Of a DNA stretch of 64,000 nt, positions 53,916 to 63,305 are shown in pieces. The notes under the pieces were generated by a model that was given only the letters and a program-made list of their open reading frames with translations, was not told where the DNA came from and made no database searches. The translations under genes were made by a program, and so were the position numbers. The stretch is from Streptomyces lacrimifluminis (GTDB taxonomy: Bacteria > Actinomycetota > Actinomycetes > Streptomycetales > Streptomycetaceae). Within the stretch, counting starts at the first letter, position 1, and every line of letters begins with the position of its first letter. The DNA is taken from positions 1 through 64,000 of the forward strand of contig NZ_BMMU01000002.1 of NCBI RefSeq assembly GCF_014646095.1. Reading direction: 5' to 3'.

Positions 53916-54755
53916 ATGACAGTCGCAGATATCGATACCTCCGACGCTCCCATCCTGCCGGAGGAGGAGCGCCGGAGGTTCGAGGAGGACGGATTCACCG
54001 TTGTGCGGGGTCTGTTCGGGTACGACGAGATCGCCGCGCTCCGCGCCGAGTTCACGGCGCTGCACGCGGCGGGTCCGGTGCCGGGGCATTTCGAGCCGCG
54101 CCCGGCCGGGCAGGACGGGCGCCCGGCCGATCCGCTGGACGCGTATCCGCGCGTGCTGCAGCCCCACGAGTTCCACGAGCCGTCTCTCGGCTGGCTGCTG
54201 GATCCCCGGCTGCGCGCGGTCCTGGAGGTACTGCTCGGCGAGGAGGTACTGGCCGCGCAGAGCATGTTCTATTTCAAGCCGCCCGGCGCCCGGGGGCAGG
54301 CGCTGCACCAGGACAACTTCTATCTGCGGGTCGAGCCGGGCACCTGTGTGGCCGCGTGGATCGCCTGCGAGCCGATCGACCGGGAGAACGGCGGCCTTGA
54401 GGTCGTGCCGGGCACCCACCGCATGGACGTGTTCTGCCCGGAGGAGGCGGACGCGGGTGTCTCCTTCGCCCGGGAGTACGTGCCCCCGCCGCCCGGTCTG
54501 GTCACGGTGCCGGTCGACATGGCCCCGGGCGACGTCCTGTTCTTCAACGGCAGCCTGGTGCACGGCTCGCAGCCCAACCGGAGCGCCGACCGGTTCCGCC
54601 GTTCGTTCATCGGGCACTACGTGGGCCGCTCGGCCGAGCGCATCGGGCCCTTCTACCGCACGATCTCCATGAACGGCGACCGGGTCCGGCTGCGCGAGAG
54701 CGAGGGCGCGGGGCCGTGCGGTACGGAGTTCGGGTCGGCATCCGCACCGCACTGA
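53916..54755 (+). CDS. phytanoyl-CoA dioxygenase (PhyH) family oxygenase
   Basis: 279 residues; ATG at 53916 after GAAGGAG. A cupin-fold Fe(II)/2-oxoglutarate enzyme with the HxD facial-triad pair in LHQDNFYLR, the distal His in GSLVHGSQPN and the 2-oxoglutarate-binding Arg in DRFRRSF. The substrate is unknown; PhyH-type oxygenases divergent from AraC regulators are common in Streptomyces. Not part of a biosynthetic cluster in view. Confidence 0.88.
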   Translation: MTVADIDTSDAPILPEEERRRFEEDGFTVVRGLFGYDEIAALRAEFTALHAAGPVPGHFEPRPAGQDGRPADPLDAYPRVLQPHEFHEPSLGWLLDPRLRAVLEVLLGEEVLAAQSMFYFKPPGARGQALHQDNFYLRVEPGTCVAAWIACEPIDRENGGLEVVPGTHRMDVFCPEEADAGVSFAREYVPPPPGLVTVPVDMAPGDVLFFNGSLVHGSQPNRSADRFRRSFIGHYVGRSAERIGPFYRTISMNGDRVRLRESEGAGPCGTEFGSASAPH

Positions 54756-54769
54756 CGCGTCGCAGCGGT

Positions 54770-54791
54770 CCGGTCAGTGGCCGCTGACCGG
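54770..54791. terminator. hairpin between convergent PhyH and AKR genes
   Basis: Perfect 8-base arms CCGGTCAG/CTGACCGG around a six-base loop. The right arm overlaps the end of the aldo/keto reductase gene. Confidence 0.5.
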
Positions 54792-55742
54792 GTGCGGGGT
54801 GTACGGCTGCCCCAGTTCCTCGATCTCCTTGTCGGTCAGGTCGAGGTCGACGGCGGCCACCGCGTCGTCGATGTGGTGCGCCTTGGTGGCGCCGACGATC
54901 GGGGCGGTCACCGGGCTCTGGTGCAGCAGCCAGGCCAGGGCGACCCGGGCACGCGGGACGTCCCGCTGAGCCGCGATGCGGGCGACCGCGTCGACGATCG
55001 TACGGTCGCCCTCCGGGTAGAGGGTGCTGCCGAAGGTGTCGGTCTCACTGCGCCCGGTGGTGGTGTCCCAGTCGCGGGTGAGCCGGCCGCGGGCCAGCGG
55101 GCTCCAGGGCAGGACGCCGACGCCCTGGTCGGCGCAGAGGGGCAGCATCTCGCGCTCCTCCTCGCGGTAGAGAAGGTTGTAGTGGTTCTGCATCGACACG
55201 AACCGGGTCCAGCCGTGCTCCCGGGCCGTGTACTGGGCCTTGGAGAGCTGCCATGCGTACATCGAACTCGCCCCGATGTAACGGGCCTTGCCCGCCTTGA
55301 CGACGTCGTGCAGGGCCTCCATCGTCTCCTCGACCGGGGTGACGGAGTCGTAGCGATGGATCTGGTAGAGGTCGACGTAGTCGGTGCCGAGGCGGGTGAG
55401 GCTGTGGTCGATCTCGCTCAGGATCGCCTTGCGGGACAGGCCGCCACTGTTGGGGCCTGGCCGCATCCGGCCGTGCACCTTCGTGGCCAGCACGATCTCG
55501 TCGCGGCGGGCGAAGTCGGCGAGCGCTTTGCCGACGATCTCCTCGCTGGTGCCGTCGGAGTAGACGTTCGCCGTGTCGAAGAAGGTGATCCCGGCGTCGA
55601 GGGCCTGGCGGATCAGCGGGCGGGACGCCTGCTCGTCGAGGGTCCACGGGTGGTTGCCGCGGTCGGGAACGCCGTAACTCATGCAGCCCAGACAGATCCG
55701 CGACACGTCCAGACCCGTCGAACCGAGCTTCACGTACTGCAT
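54774..55742 (-). CDS. aldo/keto reductase
   Basis: 322 residues, ATG at 55742 after GGAGAG. A TIM-barrel NADPH oxidoreductase: catalytic tetrad seen as Asp and Tyr in FFDTANVYSDG, Lys in LATKVH and His in YQIHRYD; the C-terminal nicotinamide-binding loop PIVGATKAHH is also present. Close to the YdhF/AKR general-aldehyde group; the substrate is unknown. Confidence 0.92.
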   Translation of the reverse strand: MQYVKLGSTGLDVSRICLGCMSYGVPDRGNHPWTLDEQASRPLIRQALDAGITFFDTANVYSDGTSEEIVGKALADFARRDEIVLATKVHGRMRPGPNSGGLSRKAILSEIDHSLTRLGTDYVDLYQIHRYDSVTPVEETMEALHDVVKAGKARYIGASSMYAWQLSKAQYTAREHGWTRFVSMQNHYNLLYREEEREMLPLCADQGVGVLPWSPLARGRLTRDWDTTTGRSETDTFGSTLYPEGDRTIVDAVARIAAQRDVPRARVALAWLLHQSPVTAPIVGATKAHHIDDAVAAVDLDLTDKEIEELGQPYTPHPVSGH

Positions 55743-56031
55743 CGTTGCTGCTCTCCCGTCCTCGGGTGGGGTACGAGAGGCAGCGTACGTCCTGACCTGA
55801 TCATGGGCCCGGCGTACCGTCCAGCAACTCCACCGACCCGGCCGGCGTGTCGCGGAGTTGGGCGCGGCCCGTGCCGTCCTCCGACGGGTCTGCCGTGGAC
55901 GTCCGCGCACCGGAGCCCATTTGACTGCGGGCGTGCCGGACGCTTTGATCCTGACCGTGCCGGGCCGCGTGCCCGGTGCACAGAGGTGCGGCCAGCCGGT
56001 AGTGGTCGTACCCGCGACCGATGGAGCGGAC

Positions 56032-56904
56032 ATGCCCGTCGAGGGTGTACCCCGTGCCGGAGGCCGCGGCACGGCGGCGGTCGTACTGACGACCGTCTGC
56101 GCGGCCGTGTGGGGACTGACCTCGTGCGGTGGCCCGCCGGGGGCGAGGAACGGCGCCGAGGCCGGGTCGACACCTTCGCCCACCACGTCGGCCACGGTCG
56201 AACTGCCGCCGCCACACGCCGGCTTCGACTACCAGATCGGCGGCGCCTACCCGCCCCCGGCGGGCGTGCGCATCGTCAGCCGCGACCGTACGGCGACTCC
56301 CGCGCCCGGCCTCTACAACATCTGCTACGTCAACGCCTTCCAGGCGCAGCCCGGTGCCGAGAAGTCGTGGCCCGCCGACCTGCTGCTGCGGGACACGAAC
56401 GGCGAGACCGTCGTCGACGACGACTGGGACGAGGCCCTGCTCGACATCGGCACGGCGGTGAAGCGGAAGCGGATCGCGGCGCGGGTGAGCGAGTGGATCG
56501 ACGGCTGCGCCGACAAGGGCTTCGACGCGGTCGAGCCCGACAACTACGACAGCTACACCCGCTCCGACGGCCTTCTCAGCGCCGCCGACGCCACCGCCTT
56601 CATCACCCTCCTCTCCCGGCACGCGCACGCCCGTGGGCTGGCCATCGGCCAGAAGAACACCGTGGAACTGGCCGGGCTCAGGAAAAGGGCCGGACTGGAC
56701 TTCGCGGTCGCGGAGGAGTGCGGCGAGTACGACGAGTGCGGGGAGTACGCGGAGGCGTTCGACGACCGGGTGGTCGTGATCGAGTACACCGACTCCGGGC
56801 TGCGCAAGGCCCGCGCGGCCTTCGGCGACAGGCTGAGCATCGTGCGCAGGGATGTCGAGGTGTCGACACCGGGCAGCGCCGACTACGTCCGCCGGACCCG
56901 CTGA
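56032..56904 (+). CDS. GH114 endo-alpha-1,4-polygalactosaminidase-like lipoprotein
   Basis: 290 residues; the ATG at 56032 follows GGAG five bases upstream. Signal with a lipobox-like GLTSC (Cys ~32), then a GH114 TIM-barrel domain (~60-285) marked by FDYQIGGAYPPPAGVRIVSRD, NICYVNAFQ, DAVEPDNYDSY and AVAEECGEY. Predicted to hydrolyse polygalactosamine-type exopolysaccharide at the cell surface. Convergent with the flavoprotein gene. Confidence 0.88.
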   Translation: MPVEGVPRAGGRGTAAVVLTTVCAAVWGLTSCGGPPGARNGAEAGSTPSPTTSATVELPPPHAGFDYQIGGAYPPPAGVRIVSRDRTATPAPGLYNICYVNAFQAQPGAEKSWPADLLLRDTNGETVVDDDWDEALLDIGTAVKRKRIAARVSEWIDGCADKGFDAVEPDNYDSYTRSDGLLSAADATAFITLLSRHAHARGLAIGQKNTVELAGLRKRAGLDFAVAEECGEYDECGEYAEAFDDRVVVIEYTDSGLRKARAAFGDRLSIVRRDVEVSTPGSADYVRRTR

Positions 56905-56953
56905 CCGGACCGGATCACGAGGGTGTCGACTGCCCGTCGGCGCCCCCTGGACG

Positions 56954-57493
56954 TCACCGTGCGCCGAGCAGTTCCAGCCCTCGCTCCCACCCGAACTCCG
57001 GTCGCACATCGCCCTGTTGGACGTCTCCGGCATACGGATCCGCGAACCGCACTCCCATCCCGCGCAGCCGTTCCAGGCTCGCCCGGTACGCGGGATGGGC
57101 GGCCAACGCGTCGCCCACGCACGGCAGTACGGCGATCGGCACCCCCAGCCCGTGCGCCTCGCACAGGGTGCCCAGGGCGAGGGTGTCGGCGATGCCGGCC
57201 GACCACTTGTTGACGGTGTTGAAGGTGGCGGGCGCGACGAGCACGGCGTCGGGGGCCGGGAAGGGCCGCGGATCACCGGGCCTGCGCCAGGCGGACCGGA
57301 TCGGGCGTCCGGTCTGTGTCCCGACGGCGTCCGTGTCGAAGAACCCCAGGGCGAGGGGGGTCGCGATGACCCCGACCTCCCAGTCCCGTTCCTCGGCGGC
57401 GGTGATCAACTTGCTGATGCCGGAGGCGACACCGGCGGCGCAGACGACGACGTAGAGGAAGGGTTTCGAGGCCTGTGCGGACGTCTCGGTCAT
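56954..57493 (-). CDS. flavoprotein of the PPC-decarboxylase/EpiD family
   Basis: 179 residues. Motifs FLYVVVCAAGVAS, LVAPATFNTVNKWSAGIADTLAL and ADPYAGD match the FMN-binding homo-oligomeric Flavoprotein family (CoaC, EpiD, UbiX). Too short for a CoaBC fusion; CoaBC itself is expected elsewhere. No peptide precursor is nearby, so EpiD-like action on a peptide is not supported. Reaction unknown. Confidence 0.83.
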   Translation of the reverse strand: MTETSAQASKPFLYVVVCAAGVASGISKLITAAEERDWEVGVIATPLALGFFDTDAVGTQTGRPIRSAWRRPGDPRPFPAPDAVLVAPATFNTVNKWSAGIADTLALGTLCEAHGLGVPIAVLPCVGDALAAHPAYRASLERLRGMGVRFADPYAGDVQQGDVRPEFGWERGLELLGAR

Positions 57494-57651
57494 CCGGAAA
57501 CCCTAAATGAGTTGCCGGCCTCCGGTCCCTGGCCCCAGGATCACGCCATGCCTACGATCGAAGCCTCCCGGCCGCTGCCCCTCACCACCGCTCGCCCGGT
57601 GCGGGTCCAGCAGCAGCCCGGCCGCCCCTGGAGGCCCGTGCTTCCCCGGTC

Positions 57652-58284
57652 ATGACGGCCGCGCTCGTCGCGGGGCTTCTCGCGGGGTACGGCATCGCCG
57701 TCCCTGTCGGAGCCGTCACGACCTATCTCGTCTCCCTCACCGCACGTACGTCCCTCAGGACCGGTGTCTGCGCGGCGCTCGGTGTCGCCGCCGCCGACGG
57801 TCTCTACGCCCTGCTGGCCACGCTCGGGGGCACCGCCCTGGCCGGCGCCCTCCAGCCGGTGCTGGTGCCGCTGCGCTGGGCCTCCGCCCTGGTACTGGCC
57901 GCCCTCGCGGTCCGGGGCGGGATCATCGCGCTGCGCCAGTACCGTGGCGGCCGGCTCGCCGTACGGGCCGACCCGACACCGCCGAGCCCGCTGCGGGCGT
58001 TCCTCATGCTGGTCGGCATCACGCTGCTCAATCCCACCACCGTGATCTACTTCGCCGCGCTGGTCCTCGGCAGCCGGGCCTCGGACGCCGTGTCCGCCTG
58101 GGAGCAGGGGGTGTTCGTCCTCGCGGCGTTCCTCGCCTCGGCCAGTTGGCAGGTGCTCATCGCCTCCGGCGGCGCACTGCTCGGCCGGGCGCTGACCGGC
58201 CGACGCGGGCGGCTGGTGACGGCCCTGGTGTCCAGTGCGGTGATCATGGCGCTGGCGGTACGGATGGTGGTGTCACCTACGTGA
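57652..58284 (+). CDS. LysE/RhtB-family exporter
   Basis: 210 residues, six predicted membrane helices. The N-terminal IAVPVGAVTTYLVSLTART segment and the central LRAFLMLVGITLLNPTTVIYFAAL motif (NP in helix 4 region) fit the LysE family of amino-acid exporters. Substrate not determinable. The ribosome site is weak (GGAGG is 18 bases upstream). Confidence 0.85.
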   Translation: MTAALVAGLLAGYGIAVPVGAVTTYLVSLTARTSLRTGVCAALGVAAADGLYALLATLGGTALAGALQPVLVPLRWASALVLAALAVRGGIIALRQYRGGRLAVRADPTPPSPLRAFLMLVGITLLNPTTVIYFAALVLGSRASDAVSAWEQGVFVLAAFLASASWQVLIASGGALLGRALTGRRGRLVTALVSSAVIMALAVRMVVSPT

Positions 58285-58403
58285 CGACGGTCCCTGCCGA
58301 TGTCCCGGCCGCCGTCCTGCCGCCCCCGGATGAATCCGCCCCGTCCCCGTGTTGAACCCTCGTACGCAACAGTCACACGCGACGAGACGATGGGACGAAC
58401 TAC

Positions 58404-58853
58404 ATGCCTCTTGAGGGCGAGTACGAAGCCAGTCCGACACAGTGGGTGCGTGAGCAGGTGGAGTTGTACGAGAGCTCCGGCGGCACCGAGGGAACGACCC
58501 TGCTCGACACCGGCATGCCGGTCGTCCTGCTCACCACCCGGGGCGCCCGGAGCGGCAAGATCCGCCGGACTCCGCTCATGCGGGTGGAGCACGACGGGGT
58601 GTATGCGGTGGTCGCCTCGCTGGGCGGCGCGCCCAAGCATCCGGTCTGGTATTACAACGTCCTCGCCGATCCGCACGTCGACATCCAGGACGGGCCGGTG
58701 CGCCAGGACAGGGTCGCCCGTGAGGTGACGGGTGAGGAGAAGTCCGTGTGGTGGGAGCGGGCGGTCGCCGCGTTCCCGCAGTACGCCGATTACCAGAAGA
58801 AGACCGACCGCGAGATACCCGTGTTCGTTCTCGAACCGGCCGACGGCAGCTGA
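58404..58853 (+). CDS. deazaflavin (F420)-dependent nitroreductase-like protein
   Basis: 149 residues of the Ddn family. The core [18 protein letters not shown] and [14 protein letters not shown] motifs match the split-barrel F420-binding fold. Probably reduces unsaturated or nitro compounds with F420H2; the physiological substrate is unknown. Convergent with the CDF transporter. Confidence 0.9.
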   Translation: MPLEGEYEASPTQWVREQVELYESSGGTEGTTLLDTGMPVVLLTTRGARSGKIRRTPLMRVEHDGVYAVVASLGGAPKHPVWYYNVLADPHVDIQDGPVRQDRVAREVTGEEKSVWWERAVAAFPQYADYQKKTDREIPVFVLEPADGS

Positions 58854-58879
58854 TCCCGGCCGGCCGAAAACAAGTTCGA

Positions 58880-58955
58880 TGCCCGGAGGAATGAACCCCT
58901 CACCTCCGGGCACCTGAGCCCCAGGCCCCGCCGCGCTCCCCCGTCGCGGCGGGGC
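58880..58955. terminator. two GC hairpins between Ddn-like and CDF genes
   Basis: 58880-58889 pairs with 58903-58912 (TGCCCGGAGG), and 58925-58935 pairs perfectly with 58945-58955 (GCCCCGCCGCG). Both overlap the 3' end of the CDF gene and follow the Ddn-like gene. Confidence 0.6.
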
Positions 58956-59925
58956 TTCGCGCCGCCTCCTTGGCCGCCGCGTCGGTGACGTCGAGAAAGA
59001 TCTCGCCGGTCTCGGGGACCGCGTGAGCTACCGAGCGCTTGATGCGTACGGCGACCTCCTCGACCTGTTCGCTGTCGAGGCCGGGGACGAGGTCGATCCT
59101 GGCGGCCACCAGGGTGGAGTCGAGCCCCATCTTCATGGTGAAGAGCGCCTCCACGCTGTCGATCTCGGGCTGCGCGGCCAGCAGGGTCCGGACCTCGCGG
59201 CTCAGTTCCGGATCGGCCGCCTCGCCGATGAGCTGGGCACGCGCGTCCCGGCCCAGCCAGCAGGCGACGCAGACCAGCAGCACCCCGATGGCGATGGAGG
59301 CCGACGCCTCCCACACGACCTGCCCGGTGACCATGTGCAGGGCCATGCCCACGATGGCGAGCGTCACGCCGAGCACTGCGGTGCCGTCCTCGGCGATCAC
59401 CGTACGAAGGGCGGGGTCCCGCAGCGCACCCGTACCGCCCGCTGTCCCCTTCCCCCTCTCCCCGCGCGCCTGGTGAACAGCGCGCAGCAGTGAGGCTCCC
59501 TCGGCGAGCAGCGCGACGCCCAGCACGACCAGGCCCGCGACATAGCCGCCGAAGGACTCCTCCGTATCGCTCCTGAGCGCCTCCACGCCCTGGAAGAAGG
59601 AGAAGCAGCCGCCCATGACGAAGATGCCGACGGCCGCCAGCAGCGACCAGAAGAACCGTTCCTTGCCGTAGCCGAAGGGGTGCCGCCGGTCGGCGGGGCG
59701 TCGGCTGCGGCGCAGGGCGGCGAGCAGGAATACCTCGTTGAGGCTGTCGGCCACCGAGTGCGCGGCCTCGGACAGGAGCGCGGGCGACCCGGTGACGAGG
59801 CCGCCCGCAGCCTTGGCCGCGGCGATCAGCAGGTTGGCGCCCAGCGCCACCAGCACGGTCACGCGGGTCCGCCGGTCCGCGGACCGCGTGCCGCCCGCCT
59901 CCGCCCTGCCCCTACGAGCCGTCAA
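58900..59925 (-). CDS. cation diffusion facilitator transporter
   Basis: 341 residues. TTG start overlapping the VOC stop as TTGA. Six membrane helices; helix 2 holds LLSEAAHSVADSLNE (metal-site His and Asp), followed by DRRHPFGYGKERFFWS, and helix 5 has a second site around VIAEDGTAVLG. The C-terminal cytoplasmic domain (~240-320) is ferredoxin-like. Predicted to export Zn or similar divalent metal in exchange for protons. Confidence 0.9.
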   Translation of the reverse strand: MTARRGRAEAGGTRSADRRTRVTVLVALGANLLIAAAKAAGGLVTGSPALLSEAAHSVADSLNEVFLLAALRRSRRPADRRHPFGYGKERFFWSLLAAVGIFVMGGCFSFFQGVEALRSDTEESFGGYVAGLVVLGVALLAEGASLLRAVHQARGERGKGTAGGTGALRDPALRTVIAEDGTAVLGVTLAIVGMALHMVTGQVVWEASASIAIGVLLVCVACWLGRDARAQLIGEAADPELSREVRTLLAAQPEIDSVEALFTMKMGLDSTLVAARIDLVPGLDSEQVEEVAVRIKRSVAHAVPETGEIFLDVTDAAAKEAARSPAATGERGGAWGSGARR

Positions 59926-60311
59926 TGCTGCTTGGGGGCCGTCGGCATGACCCGGAAGAGTGTGAACGAATGGCCGGCCGGGTCGGCGTACCCCCGCTCC
60001 TCGAACGGCCCGCCGGCGTCCTTCGTCTCCAGCGCGCGTCCGCCCAGCCCGATCACCATGCGTTCCACCGCGTCGAGGTCGTCGACCCGGAATTCGAGGT
60101 GGACCTGCAGGGAGTTCTCGGGGCGGGGCCAGCTCGGCGGGGTGGCGTTCACATCACGACGGAACGCCATCCGGGTTCCCTCGGCGCCCATGATCTCGAT
60201 GCGGTTGGCGGACGCGTCCGTCTCCTCGGCCTCCAGCAGCTCCTTGTAGAAGGCGGCGAGCTTCTCCGGCTCGGCGCAGTCCAGCACCACGACACCTGTC
60301 ACCAAGGTCAT
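59922..60311 (-). CDS. VOC/glyoxalase-fold protein
   Basis: 129 residues, ATG after GGAGGAAAC. A single VOC domain (TGVVVLDCAEPEKLAAFYKELL start; VHLEFRVDDLDAVERMV; GYADPAGHSFTLF). Members include small lyases, dioxygenases and drug-binding resistance proteins. Translationally coupled to the CDF gene by the TTGA overlap. Confidence 0.87.
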   Translation of the reverse strand: MTLVTGVVVLDCAEPEKLAAFYKELLEAEETDASANRIEIMGAEGTRMAFRRDVNATPPSWPRPENSLQVHLEFRVDDLDAVERMVIGLGGRALETKDAGGPFEERGYADPAGHSFTLFRVMPTAPKQH

Positions 60312-60386
60312 GTTTCCTCCGTACGGGGTCGGGGGCGGCCCGGTTCGCCGCTGCCCTCTCCCGTTCGCATACCCCGCCCACCAAAA

Positions 60387-60779
60387 TCACACAGGGCGTA
60401 CGTCGTCGGGCGCGGTGAGTTGCGCGAGGCGGGTCGCCGCCGCCGTCAGGAAGAGGCCGAGTGCCACCGGGTAGGAGCTGTGCCGCATGTCCACCACCAG
60501 GTGGCGGGCGGTCGCGTTGATGTGCGGGTGGGTGTCGGCGGGCAGCCGGGCGTAGGTCGCCCGCCACACAGCCGTCTCCGCCTCGCGCGCGGCCTTCGGC
60601 AGCGCCGCGTTCGCCGAGTCGAGGGCTCCGAAGGCGAGCGCCTGGTCGACGAAGGCGTGGTGGATCCGTACCGCCTCGGCGTCCGGGAACCCGGCGCCGC
60701 GCAGCACCCCGAGGGCGGTCTCCACGGCCTGGATCTCGTACGCCCTGCCGGTCACCCGGTAGGAGCTGAGCACCGCCGC
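60387..60779 (-). pseudogene. C-terminal half of a TetR regulator, 5' end deleted
   Basis: The minus-strand reading ends VRPV at 60387 and matches a TetR C-terminal ligand domain (VETALGVLRGAGFPDAEAV, then MRHSSYPVALGLFLTAAATRLAQL). The N-terminal HTH half is absent: upstream of about 60779 the DNA becomes the sense strand of an amidohydrolase on the opposite strand. The fragment keeps coding quality, so the loss may be recent. Without an HTH it cannot bind DNA as a repressor. Confidence 0.75.
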
Positions 60780-62369
60780 CTCCTGCCCGGCTTCCAGGAC
60801 GCCCACGTCCATCCGCTGCCGGCCGGGCTCGAACTGACCCAGTGCGATCTGACCGGCACGAAGACCGCCGAGGACACCGTGGCAGCCGTCCGCGCGTACG
60901 CCCTCGCGCATCCCGAGCGGGAGTGGATCACGGGTGGTGGCTGGTCCATGGAGGCCTTCGAAGGGGGCACGCCCACCCGGGAGTCGCTGGACGCGGTGGT
61001 CCCGGACCGGCCGGTGTACCTGCCCAACCGGGACCATCACGGCGCCTGGGTCAACAGTCGCGCCCTCGAACTCGCGGGCGTCACCCGGGACACCCCGGAC
61101 CCGGCGGACGGCCGCTTCGAGCGGGACGCCTCCGGCGAGCCGACCGGGATGCTCCAGGAAGGAGCCATGGAGTACGTGGGCCGGCTGACCCCGCCGGTCA
61201 CGGCGGCGGAGCGGCTGGCGGCCCTGCTGTCCGCGCAGCGCCGGCTGCACTCGCTGGGCGTCACAGCCTGGCAGGACGCGCTGGTCGGCTCGTTCCTCGG
61301 TATGGAGGACCCCTCCGGGACCTATCTCGCCGCCGCCCTGGACGGTTCGCTGACCGCACGGGTGGTCGGCGCGCTGTGGTGGGACCGGGAGCGCGGAGCC
61401 GAGCAGATCCCCGAACTCGTGGAACGGCGGGCGGCGTTGAGCGTCGGCAGGTTCCGGGCGGGCAGTGTGAAGCTGATGCTGGACGGGGTCGCCGAAACGG
61501 GCACGGCCGCGCTGCTCGACCCGTACCTCGACAAGTGCGGCTGCGCCACGGCCAACCGCGGCACAAGCTTCGTGGACGCGGCCGAACTGCCCAAGTACGT
61601 CACGCAGTTGGATGCCCTGAACTTCCAGTGCCACTTCCACGCACTGGGCGACCGGGCCGTCCGCGACGCCCTGGACGCCGTCGAGGCGGCGCGGGCCGCG
61701 AACGGGCCGAGCGACACCCGGCACCACCTGGCCCACCTCCAGGTGGTGCACCCGGACGACGTGCCACGCTTCGCCCGGCTCGGCGCCGTCGCGAACATCC
61801 AGGCGCTGTGGGCCGTGCACGAACCCCAGATGGACGACCTGACGATCCCCTTCCTCGGCCCCGAACGGGCCGCGTGGCAGTACCCGTTCGGCGCGCTGCT
61901 GCGCTCCGGAGTCACCCTGGCGGCGGGCAGCGACTGGCCGGTCAGCAGCCCCGACCCGCTCCAGGCGATCCATGTCGCGGTCAACCGCACGGCACCGGGT
62001 TCGCCGTCCTCCCCGGTGTTCCTCCCCGCCGAACGCATCGGCCTGACGGACGCGCTCACGGCGTACACCGCGGGTTCGGCGTACGCCAACCACCTGGACG
62101 ACACGGGCAGCGTGCGCGCGGGCGCGCTGGCCGACCTGACCGTCCTGGACCGCGATCCGTACGCCGGTCCGCGGGAGGCGATCGCGGAGACGAAGGTGGT
62201 GCTCACCTATGTGGGGGGCGAGAGGGTGTGCGCCGCTGACGGGGCCGCCGAGCCGTTCCGCTCGCAGAAACGTTCCCGGGCCCCGATTCCTGGACAACTG
62301 TCCATGTATGCTGGCCACCTGTCCATGATGGACAGGTGGCCAGAAGCCGCTTTCAGTAGCCTGACGTAG
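60780..62369 (+). pseudogene. YtcJ-like amidohydrolase lacking its N-terminus
   Basis: From about 60780 the plus strand encodes LLPGFQDAHVHPLPAGLEL (metal HxH) and then a full amidohydrolase-3 body: FHALGDRAV, HHLAHLQVVHPDD and GSDWPVSSPDP carry the other metal ligands, ending VVLTYVGGERV. The first ~60-70 residues of the family (N-terminal strands) and any natural start and ribosome site are missing, replaced by the truncated TetR gene. The frame is open far upstream, so an N-terminally altered protein cannot be excluded. Past ~62225 the frame runs into the operator region before its stop. Confidence 0.72.
62311..62343. promoter_or_regulatory. 14-base inverted repeat, candidate TetR operator
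   Basis: Perfect arms CTGGCCACCTGTCC (62311-62324) and its complement (62330-62343) around ATGAT, 40 bases upstream of the DUF1304 gene whose operon ends with a TetR gene. A related half, CTGTCCATG, precedes it at 62298-62306. A strong candidate autoregulatory operator. Confidence 0.75.
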
Positions 62370-62382
62370 GAGATTGCCGAGC

Positions 62383-62745
62383 ATGGAGACGGTCGCGAAC
62401 GTGCTGGTCGGCCTGGTGGCCGCGTTGCATCTGTACATCCTGGTGATGGAGATGTTCCTGTGGCAGCGCCCGCCGGGCCGCAAGTTCCACGGGTTCGACC
62501 CGGAGATGGCCCGCGCGACGGCCGCCATGGCGGCCAATCAGGGGCTCTACAACGGATTCCTCGCGGCGGGCCTGATCTGGGGGCTGATCGCGGCCGATCC
62601 GACCGGATTCCGGGCGCAGGTCTTCTTCCTCGCGTGTGTGATCGTCGCGGGCGTCTACGGGGCCGCCACCGCGAACCGGCGCATCCTGTTCGCCCAGGCA
62701 CTGCCCGGCGCCATCGCCCTGGCCGCCGTCCTCGTCGCGCGGTGA
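62383..62745 (+). CDS. DUF1304 membrane protein
   Basis: 120 residues, four predicted membrane helices (for example VLVGLVAALHLYILVMEMF and the GLYNGFLAAGLIWGL segment), matching DUF1304. The ATG at 62383 follows GGAG at slightly long spacing; the TTG three codons upstream is too close. Function unknown; often paired with TetR-type regulators, as here (4-base GTGA overlap). Confidence 0.85.
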   Translation: METVANVLVGLVAALHLYILVMEMFLWQRPPGRKFHGFDPEMARATAAMAANQGLYNGFLAAGLIWGLIAADPTGFRAQVFFLACVIVAGVYGAATANRRILFAQALPGAIALAAVLVAR

Positions 62746-63305
62746 CGCGCGGCGCGCCCGAGGACCCGCGCGCGGCCCGCACCCGGGCGAAACTCCGCGA
62801 GGCCCTCCTCGCGGAGTGCGCCGAACACCCGCTGGCGGAGATCGGCGTCGCCGCGCTGGTGCGCCGGGCCGGGGTCGGCCGGGCCACGTTCTACGTCCAT
62901 TACCCCGACCTGGAGGCGCTGGCCGTCGACGCCTGCGCCGATGTCGTACGGGAGGCCGTGGACGCCCTGCACGCCTGGCGCGGCCGGCCCGACCCGGTGA
63001 TCGCCCCGGCCGCGCTGGTGGAGTTCTTCGCGGCCCTCACCCCGCACACGGCGCTGTACCGGACCCTGCTGAGCCCGGGCGGCGGAGGGCCGCTGGGCCA
63101 GGTGCTGCACCGGGACCTGCGCGCACGGAGCCTCGCGGAACGCGAACTGGCCGGCGCGGCGGACGCTCCCCTGGTCGCCTCGGCGGTGGCCGCCACCTTC
63201 GCCGGGGTCCTGGCGGACTGGCTGCACGGCCGGATCGAGGCCACGTCGGACGAGATCGCCCACCAGGTGTGGCAGTTGCTGGTGGCGCTGCATCGGAGCA
63301 GGTAG
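62742..63305 (+). CDS. TetR/AcrR family regulator
   Basis: 187 residues from a GTG that overlaps the DUF1304 stop. N-terminal HTH (~12-58; LREALLAECAEHPLAEIGVAAL, RRAGVGRATFYVHY) and a helical ligand domain. Likely represses its own operon through the large palindrome at 62311-62343. Confidence 0.9.
   Translation: MTRGAPEDPRAARTRAKLREALLAECAEHPLAEIGVAALVRRAGVGRATFYVHYPDLEALAVDACADVVREAVDALHAWRGRPDPVIAPAALVEFFAALTPHTALYRTLLSPGGGGPLGQVLHRDLRARSLAERELAGAADAPLVASAVAATFAGVLADWLHGRIEATSDEIAHQVWQLLVALHRSR

Noticed and set aside
56954..57493. EpiD-type lantibiotic decarboxylase
   Set aside because: The fold fits, but no precursor or lanthipeptide enzyme is adjacent; the class III locus is 35 kb away and does not use EpiD.
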